NCBI GenBank assembly: GCA_034509735.1
Contig: JACGWO010000003.1
Coordinates: forward strand, 14,012,001-14,076,000
DNA from: Sesamum alatum
Taxonomy: Eukaryota > Streptophyta > Magnoliopsida > Lamiales > Pedaliaceae
Direction: 5' to 3'
DNA: 64,000 bases
Shown here: in pieces, positions 58,229 to 64,000 of the stretch
How the letters are laid out: each line of letters begins with the position of its first letter
How positions within the stretch are numbered: position 1 is the first letter of the stretch
Notes under the pieces: generated by a model
Databases searched by the model: none
Told to the model about the DNA's origin: nothing
What the model saw: only the letters and a program-made list of their open reading frames with translations
Made by a program: the position numbers and the translations under genes

Positions 58229-60148
58229 GAGTTCGGTTTGTGCGCTTGAGGAATAACATGTTTTTATGTGATGAGCATGTTCAACATGTTTAATTTGCTT
58301 TTGGAAAGCATGTTTTATGGTTATTAAGCATGATTATATGTTAGAAGAATATGTGTTAATTTTGCTTTTAATTATGGATATCCATGCATTTTTTGAAAAT
58401 TGGATTTTCTGTAAATGCATGTTTAGTTTCAGTTTAATGCAGCAATTTTAAAAAAAAATATTGGGTTGAAAAACAGTGAAGCAGACAATAGCTGCTGACT
58501 GGCAGGGGGCCAGGCGCGCGCTAGCGGCCGGCAGTGCTGCCGGCCGGCCCGGTTGATTTGAACAGCTGGGCCATTTTTGCCATTTTTAATTGGAGAATGG
58601 ATTTTCCACATTTCAACATATTTTCTGAAAATGATAATTTTTGCTAATTTAATTTTAGTTAAAATTCGATTTTTCTAAAATTAAAATTGTGCCTTAGATT
58701 AATGTTAGAAATGGTTTCCAAACAAAAAAATATTTTTTTGGTACATTTGGATGTATGATACTTGATATCCATTTTTAATGTATGATTTATATATATTTTT
58801 ATGCATATAATTATATTGTTGTTGATGATATTGGATATATTGTTTATAAATACATTGGATGTATTTATTTTGTTGGGCATGTTTATATTTGATATAAATG
58901 TGTATTAAATTGTTTATTGGAGTAAACAATGGGGATGATCAACGAAAAACCCATGGCCCTTATATGTATGGTTTAATTTTTTTTGGTGAGGCTGCGTGCC
59001 TCTTTGTTTTATTATTCTTCTCTCTCTCGGTTTTAGCGTTTGAAAATAATAAGGCTTGCTTATCCCCCTCCTTTTGTACTCCCCCAAACTTATGATTGGG
59101 GTTCTATATTTAAAGTTGTAAGAGTTAGTTAGGTTGGTGAGGATTTATTTTTGTAATAAATTGTAAGGAAAACCACTTCCATGGCGATGGAGGCCACGAA
59201 AGAGGCCCGTTGGACAGAGCCCACGATGAAGAGTCCAAAAAATGAAGAGGTGTTTTACAAGGAACCATTAGAATGATAATGGGGTTATAATTTTGTAATA
59301 GTGTAGGCCACCCTAGATTGACCATAGATCCACTGGGGGCTCAGTGGATCACACATAGGATTGGGCTTGTGATCATCCACACAGGTTGGTGTGGTAGGCT
59401 TTATTTTGCATGTGGCGTGTGTGTTTAATATTTTGATGTATGATGTATTTTGGAATGCATCTCTTTATACTCTATGTTAAAAACTGGAGGCATGCAAAAC
59501 TTCTTAATGATGAGGTCTCAGTCCACCTAATAAAACTTAACTCTCACTTGGATGGTCAAGTAAATAATTAGGCCCACAATATAAGGATCTAAAAAGTCAA
59601 ATGGTTTGATTTAATCCAAGACTTCCAGTTCATAGCAATGTAGTGAGGAAGCTACTTTCACCCATTCGTGGTCTCACGAGTCGTGGCACGTTTGGAATGT
59701 TGGGAAAAAAAAAAAGCTGCGCTATTTTTATGTAACAAAAGGAATATGCCTCCTATTTCTCTGTCTCATGAGTCGTGCGGGGGCATAGTTGAGATATCCA
59801 TTTGGTTGATGGGTCGGTCCACTAATGCTTAGTAAACAATGATTCGCTTGGAGTCTCGGGATCATGTAAAGCAGGCGAGGCAAAATAACTTGGGGATCTC
59901 ATTGGATGAGAATGGTATAGGTTACATCCACAAAGCCTTTTTTTCGTGTGAATCGTAAAAAGCGGGGGCAATGGACAATTCGTTTGTGGATCTCAAGCCC
60001 ACTAGGAAATGGTTTCCCGATCCCCATTTGAGTTAGGTGATGGCTTTCGTAGAATAGTGGATGGTTAATGACTAAAGACCAAGTCTTAACTTGAACATAA
60101 TATTACTATAATCTACTTAATGATTTTCTATTTACATTTTGAATGTAT
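58229..60148 (+). other. Untranslated leader of copia F
   Basis: Contains a GC hairpin (58526-58545: GGCCGGCAG, TG, CTGCCGGCC), segments matching the leaders of A and B (around 59030-59110, 59310-59400, 59665-60080) and the palindrome pair at 59675 and 59767. The internal TATA-like motif is degraded (CGTAGAATAG near 60047). Confidence 0.8.
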
Positions 60149-63100
60149 ATGTCTAAAATCCACTAACGCAATACTAGAGGCTAATAATATTTTAATGGAA
60201 CAAACTACAAACGACTGGCTGCAAATCTTAAAGATAGTTTCTTAGATTTCGAGAACCAGACTTTACATCATTCTGGATTAGGATCTTCCTCAGCCTTGCC
60301 GGATGGGTCAATACCTCAAGAACGCTTGTGTTTGAGAAGTAGCATGCTGACCACACAAGCAGGTCCGTAGAGAATCGTACTGTCTCGATGACTAAATGAG
60401 ATTCTTTTTTAGAGCCAGTTTCGATAGCCTAGATGATGTTGGCTCGATTTATGCTTCATTTTCAAGATATCTATGCGGTCTAGGACCGACATGTTAGTAA
60501 TACGCTTCTCAAGGGTGAAGGCATTTCTTTCGAGGCACTAAAGATATGTAGAGAGGGCTTTCGTTTGTACAAGATGGATGATAGGGATACTGTTCATGAT
60601 AGCGAGTATAGTGGAGAAGCTCAAAAGACCTCCAAAACTGATCTTGAAAAAGAATGTACATCGACGTTGATCCTTACACAGTCCTTTTCCTACCTCCTTC
60701 GATCCAATATCTTAATGTCGACGTTATAAATTCATGATTGGTAGAAGTACATCATGGATAACCGTGTACGTAGACACAACGAGTTGTGAAAACTTCTGCC
60801 AGGCAGTGTAGGTAACTAGTGGGAGAGGCTTTGGACCTCAGAAGCGAAAGGCAATGGTAGGCCGGAACGAGGCTGTGAGTAGAAGGAAGTGGAAAGAGTT
60901 GAAGACACAACATACAAGCGCGCCTTGCTGCAAGAAAAGCACTTCGAGTGATATGTTACACCGCTTTACTGCTGGGGGAAGGTAAAGGAAAGAGGGAAGA
61001 GGGTTCGGCGTCAACGTCTAACGAACAGGGATTCAAGCTACTATCTTCAGAAAGATAGATTGGCGAGTAACCGGGCTACATTCTTTTGGCGAAAAGACGG
61101 ATATTGGAAGAGGGAGTGTCCCATTAGCTCTGCCCATCTCCAATGAAGGTTTACATTTTTTGAAGTTGAGTATCCCAACATGATTATTGCTTCTACCACT
61201 ATTGGTATTGGAACCAATTAATCAAGATGCTTATGCGCAAAATGGTTTTGTCGAGAAATGGTGTATCAAGATAGAAAAGCCCAGACAGTCCCTGAAGGGC
61301 TTTAGTCGATTGGAGCGAGGGGGCACTTGCTACATAAGAGGAAAGCCGAATGGGACTTCGGGACAGTAGTTAGTCTTTAGGTAGCAGTGAGTTATTCTTT
61401 GTACCCGTTAGTAGGATAGAGTTCTGAAATTCACAAACGAAATGATGTACACTTTAGCATTGATGGAATGAGTATTGTTTGTATGGTATTCTTCTCATGT
61501 TGGACAGGTTTTGCCTGTATATTAAATATCGTTTGATCAATAAAATTTCTTTATTTGAAAAAATGACTATTCTTGTGGTAGGTGGGAATAGCATTATAAT
61601 TTATCCTTAAATCATTATCCCCATACAATTAGAATTAGGATGGTAGGCTACCAATATCAAATGATTAAAATGATAATCAAGATAAACTTACGAATTGGGC
61701 ATCCACATAATAGCTAGGATGATTTTTTCCTTTAGTTAGTTTTGTGTGTAGCATCGACGCTGCTAAGGGGTGAACATTGGGGGACGTTGGAAGATTCGAA
61801 AAGAGTCTTAGCGATAGACAATTTTGAGTCGACTAGTTTCTTACAAGTCTTTCTGAGTAATGGAAAGACTGTAAAGGCTTCTTTTTGGACAAAGGTGGCT
61901 TGCCAAAAAAGTTTCTATCGGAATTGGATCCATTTAGACATTCGTAGGTTTATTACTGAATACACAACACCGGAAGAAGGTTCACAAGTCTAAAGACCTT
62001 GGATAGGTTCGAGGAATTAGACTTGGAGTGGTTTGAACCAAGCTGATTGCAAAATTAAACCTCATCGATATTAGATCGAAGGGGCGTTTGTATTTAGCAT
62101 ATGGCATATATCTCATTCGCACAGTAGAGTTCTTAATATCCTGTAGTGAATGATAATGGAATTCTCACTCGCGCAGATGTCAGTGGAATTCTTACCACTA
62201 GGTTATAGGACCCGATGGTTGTTAATGGTTTCTCACTGATAAGATGGAGAAATCGAACCTTGGTAGATCTTCGTTCAATCGATAGGCTTACATCACTGGA
62301 TACCTCTACCACCGTCTAGAAACATGGACTTGCAAGGTCTGCCAAGTTTGTGTAAAATGCATGAAAACATGGCATTTTCTAATAGTCATGATATGGGGAC
62401 TAGTTGCCATATAGGATATGTTTGTGCATGCCTGACTCGTCAAGCCTGCATCCATACTCCTACTTTGACGGGGTATTTAAGTTTTGAGTACATGGGATGG
62501 CATTTCCCCTTAACGTACGTCAAGGACTAGTGGGAATACGAAATTAGACTAGATGTTTGATTTGTGGGGGCAGGTGTTAAGGTGGACAGAATAATGCAAA
62601 AACATCATTTGTAATAATATAGTTTTATTCTCCACTAACTATATTTCAGTCCTCCTTGGGATATTACCAGAATACCTTAGTTACTTGAGAGGCATAGGTT
62701 TTGGGACCTGTTTCTTGGGTTCCATTAGCTTTGTCATCCCAAAAGATACAAGGAGAAGCGATATTGGAGGCATCGGGGTGCTATGGATCAATGGCTTAAA
62801 GCTATTGGAAGGATCTGTTCGATAGGAAATAATCAAACTTGTGGTTTTTGTAAAATTTTTGTCAAAATACACGTTGGAATATTTGTTTTGATCGCGAGTT
62901 CCATACCGGAGTATGGGACGAACTCGATCAGTAACAGGAACTTTAGGGTCAGTGGGGAGGATAGTTTTGTTCGCCATAAGTGTTTAGTGCGTGTAAACGT
63001 CTTTATTCATTTGGAATGAATTTAAGATGTTAGGATAACACTAGGAAACCGAGCGTTCGTCATTCACATGGAATCATACTTGCAAGCTTTTCTCCATGCC

Positions 63101-63872
63101 ATTTGTAGGAAATTGGATTCCTTTATGAACAAAGGGTTATTAGCGGATTGTTCAAGTAGAGGACTCAGTTCATGGCAGTACTGGACCAGATAGATGAAGC
63201 TTAGATGTTTGACATCCCCTATGTCTTTGCCTAGGGGCAGCATGAAAAAATGTTGTTCTTTAGTGTGATGACAACAAGCGCAGGTGCAATTCAGCAGGTT
63301 ACACCTGATGTTATGTATGCTTTGGGCATAACAACGATTTATTGGGTTCTTGCTTAACTGTGCCGAGAATCTGCAAGCTAGAAAGACTGCTGTGAGAATA
63401 GTCTTTAATAGCCCTGATGATAAGGATTAAAGAAGTGTCATCTGTAATTCTGCATGGAGACTGAGTAATTCGTCGGAGGGTTGATTCTGGAAGGCTATAG
63501 CGATACTAGCTTCTAGAATCACATGAATAATATTTTAGTCTCAATAATGTATGTACATTTTGGATTAATGATGGAGGGTGTGTGGTGGACTTGGAAAGGT
63601 TTCAAGCAGTGGATATCCACGACATGTTCATTATGAAAGATCGAATGTATGGCGACTTTGGAAGTCGTTCATTGGAAAGTGGTTTTGGATTGAAAACCGC
63701 ATCCATAGGATGGATGTGGTGGCTAGCACGACGACCACAGCGAGTAGTTGCCTTGGAGGTGAAAAACTAGGTTTTTGGCGAAAAGCTTTTGCGCCCGAGA
63801 TCTCATTATCAGATCCACGCGAAAATTCTTAAGACAAACCACCATTTGCAGACAGCATTGGTAGGAAGAGGT
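60149..63872 (+). pseudogene. gag-pol: Heavily mutated copia gag-pol (element F)
   Basis: ATG TCT AAA at 60149 aligns with the gag start of A. The trace continues by nucleotide similarity: the gag middle (60400-60660), a zinc-knuckle remnant with TATTGGAAGAGGGAGTGTCCC near 61090, the RT start with ATGGCTTAAAGCTAT near 62788, CATCCCCTATG near 63211, the RNase H segment with GGACTTGGAAAGGTTTCAAG near 63585, and CGAGATCTCATTATCAGATC near 63797 followed by GGTAGGAAGAGGT. No long open frame remains. The similarity is visibly lower than in the leader. Confidence 0.72.
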
Positions 63873-64000
63873 TTTTTGCACCTTCTTCTTCAAATCGCGG
63901 AGGAAGTCTATTCGTACGAATATTTGTTAAAATGCAAATGACAATAAAATAATATATATATAAAAATAAAATTTTCTAGTGTAGTTACCTCTTAAATGGG
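63873..64000. other. Unassigned end of window
   Basis: After GGTAGGAAGAGG the similarity to family 1 pol stops. The rest is AT-rich with a TA run at 63950-63965, and I recognise nothing in it. It may be a rearranged end of F. Confidence 0.3.

Larger units (their letters stand above)
51604..64000 (-). mobile_element. CACTA (En/Spm-like) transposon, left part, interrupted by copia F
   Basis: The left end CACTACAAAAAATGCGG breaks E pol at 51604. Inside are subterminal repeats, a minus-strand Transposase_24-type gene and the C-terminal part of a TnpD-type transposase. Copia F interrupts it at 56012 and extends to the window end, so the right end of the CACTA is outside the window. The 3 bases before the left end are CAA; the matching duplication cannot be checked here. 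Confidence 0.75.
56012..64000 (+). mobile_element. Decayed copia element F (family 3), 3' end outside window
   Basis: Plus-strand copia: 5' LTR, degenerate primer site, leader and a heavily mutated gag-pol recognisable to the end of RNase H at about 63872. The LTR and leader share blocks with A, B and D, so it is a more distant sister family. It sits in the CACTA element; the bases before the LTR are TATAT, but the partner duplication is not in the window. Confidence 0.85.

Noticed and set aside
63974..63985. TTTTCTAGTG near the window end as right end of the CACTA element
   Set aside because: It reads CACTAGAAAA in reverse, not CACTACAAAA, the flanking bases do not repeat CAA, and it lies inside or just after copia F.

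Overview
This is plant nuclear DNA made entirely of nested transposable elements; I found no host gene, RNA gene or CRISPR array in 64 kb. The gag-pol of the best-preserved element has the hallmarks of the Angela-like Ty1/copia lineage (long LTRs of about 2 kb, tRNA-Met primer site, D-D35-E integrase, YVDD reverse transcriptase). Two Ty3/gypsy elements carry extra antisense ORFs of the kind known from the plant Tat group. There is also a plant L1-type LINE, a CACTA transposon and a Mutator-like MITE. The host is a flowering plant, probably a eudicot; an affinity to Lamiales is only a guess from general resemblance.

Element names used here: family 1 copia (A, B and a solo LTR), family 2 copia (D and a solo LTR), family 3 copia (F), gypsy G (plus strand) and gypsy E (minus strand). 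Layout from left to right: 1-5881 is the 3' part of copia B (plus), internally deleted, with a family 2 solo LTR (3274-5502) inside its own 3' LTR. 5882-14898 is gypsy G (plus), carrying an unrelated solo LTR (7486-9695) and a family 1 solo LTR (10774-12774), then a spliced antisense ORF and the start of its 3' LTR. 14899-51603 is gypsy E (minus): 3' LTR, untranslated region, complete copia A (17142-27581), antisense plant-mobile-domain ORF (27724-30405), integrase end, copia D (31494-48555, itself holding a LINE at 38334-45344), and the rest of pol. From 51604 a CACTA element interrupts E; it holds a MITE (53184-53608) and a decayed copia F (56012 to the window end).

Boundaries rest on short target-site duplications read directly: ATTGC for A, CTGGG for D, ACTTG, AAAGC and TCTAG for the three solo LTRs, a 9-bp GAAGTGCTT for the LINE and a 9-bp TAAAATAAA for the MITE. 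The stack gives an order: G and E are old hosts; CACTA, D and A came later; the LINE entered D; F entered the CACTA. A is very young: in the stretches I compared its two LTRs differ only by four small indels.

The most unusual signal is in the untranslated leader of A: a run of about nine GC-rich hairpins whose apical stems differ from each other but stay paired. A single counterpart sits at the same place in D and F. The copia leaders also share a pair of 11-bp palindromes about 80 bp apart and an internal TATA-like motif about 100 bp ahead of gag.
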